This document shows positions 6,260 to 6,810 of a stretch of 6,810 nt of DNA, one piece after another. How positions within the stretch are numbered: the first letter of the stretch is position 1; every line of letters starts with the position of its first letter. Made by a program: the position numbers and the translations under genes. Below the pieces are notes generated by a model. It saw only the letters and a program-made list of their open reading frames with translations, ran no database searches and was not told the origin of the DNA. This stretch comes from an uncultured Pseudomonadota bacterium. Its GTDB lineage: Bacteria; Pseudomonadota; Gammaproteobacteria; Burkholderiales; SG8-39. Location of the stretch: contig CAIVVS010000354.1 in NCBI GenBank assembly GCA_903909415.1, forward strand, positions 1 through 6,810, written 5' to 3'.

Positions 6260-6810
6260 CGGTTTGATCGACGCCGGCACGATGGTCGCATCCAGCCCTT
6301 CCACCAGCCCGCGCACGAATTCATCCTGCTGGATGGACGACACCGCGCGATCCTGCGCCGTGTCGCCGCGCAGTTCTCCGACCTTGACGACCAGCCGCAC
6401 CGGCTGGCCGAACTGCTCCTCCAGCGCGGCGCGCAGCTTGTCCTGGTAGAGCTTGTCGGCCAGGTGCTTGGCCACAGGCGGCACGCGCAGCTCGATCTCA
6501 TCCGGATCGAAGCGCACCAGCTCGCTCTGCTGGGCCAGCTGCTTGGCCAGGCCGCCCACGTTCAGGCCGCGGGCGAAGGCCGGCCAGTCTTCCTCGGCAT
6601 CGCGCAGCGCCGAGGCATTTCCGCCGGAATCGGCATAACCCGCTGATTTTATTGCTTTTTCCTCCGAATCAGCCACCTGCGCTGCGGAGGCGGCGGTGTG
6701 CGCAGCAGCAGGCACTTCCGTACGCGAAGGCGCCAGCGCGGCGGTGCGCGCTGCGGCGTCCGCGGCGCCACGCGCGGGCGTGGTCGCCACGCTGCGCGCA
6801 GGCATCGCCG
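6251..6810 (-). CDS. dnaX: DNA polymerase III subunit gamma/tau, C-terminal part (5' end outside window)
   Basis: Clamp-loader subunit of the replicase; only the last 186 or so codons are here, so the ATPase domains lie beyond the right edge. About the first 50 visible residues are an Ala/Thr/Pro-rich linker as expected between the clamp-loader body and the tau tail. From [19 protein letters not shown] (about 110 residues before the end) onward the sequence matches tau domain V, which binds the polymerase alpha subunit: the [19 protein letters not shown] block and the strand with [12 protein letters not shown] are visible. The protein ends SIKPVH at TGA 6251, with a second in-frame TGA 12 bases later. 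Identification rests on this tail plus the ybaB-recR context downstream. An A-rich patch within the linker is described separately. Confidence 0.92.
   Translation of the reverse strand, partial: AMPARSVATTPARGAADAAARTAALAPSRTEVPAAAHTAASAAQVADSEEKAIKSAGYADSGGNASALRDAEEDWPAFARGLNVGGLAKQLAQQSELVRFDPDEIELRVPPVAKHLADKLYQDKLRAALEEQFGQPVRLVVKVGELRGDTAQDRAVSSIQQDEFVRGLVEGLDATIVPASIKPVH
6649..6665 (-). promoter_or_regulatory. A-rich, Shine-Dalgarno-like patch in dnaX, possible frameshift site
   Basis: On the minus strand GGAGG is followed at once by AAAAA, then GCAATAA. In frame it reads Glu-Glu-Lys-Ala-Ile using GAG GAA AAA GCA ATA. A +1 slip on the Lys codon (AAA to AAG) would read CAA and then TAA (6651-6649). 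Bacterial dnaX genes are known for programmed frameshifting that makes gamma from tau. This copy lacks the Escherichia coli A AAA AAG heptamer, so the role is speculative. Confidence 0.25.

Overview
This is a very GC-rich stretch of bacterial chromosome in which every gene I can support lies on the minus strand. The dnaX-ybaB-recR order and the sequences of YbaB and RecR suggest a betaproteobacterium of the Burkholderiales, plausibly Comamonadaceae. That placement rests on family recognition, not on a search. No RNA genes, insertion sequences, phage genes or CRISPR arrays were seen.

Layout in the direction of transcription (high to low coordinates). First comes the 3' end of dnaX (DNA polymerase III tau, alpha-binding domain V), then ybaB/ebfC (nucleoid-associated protein) and recR (recombination mediator). 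This is the widely conserved dnaX-ybaB-recR replication/repair cluster. Next, after a strong hairpin over the recR stop codon, is a class III (CaiB/BaiF) CoA-transferase. A PA0069-type radical SAM protein of unknown function follows 7 bases later. These five genes have short gaps (86, 34, 45 and 7 bases) and may be read together, though the last two have no evident functional link to recR.

An AT-rich island at about 2560-2605 carries a sigma70-like promoter and starts a separate unit: a periplasmic NMT1/THI5-type substrate-binding protein, an SsuB/TauB-type ATPase and an SsuC/TauC-type permease. The permease is cut by the left edge. Together they form one tightly packed importer operon (5-base gap, then a 20-base overlap). 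Its substrate cannot be read from the sequence.

The window is mostly ordinary housekeeping and transport sequence, and I do not see a new biological system. The points worth a second look are small: an A-rich, Shine-Dalgarno-like patch in dnaX next to an out-of-frame stop; a degenerate 12-base tandem repeat over the dnaX stop; an unusual Ala/Pro-rich N-terminal extension on RecR; and the hairpin with the recR stop codon in its loop.
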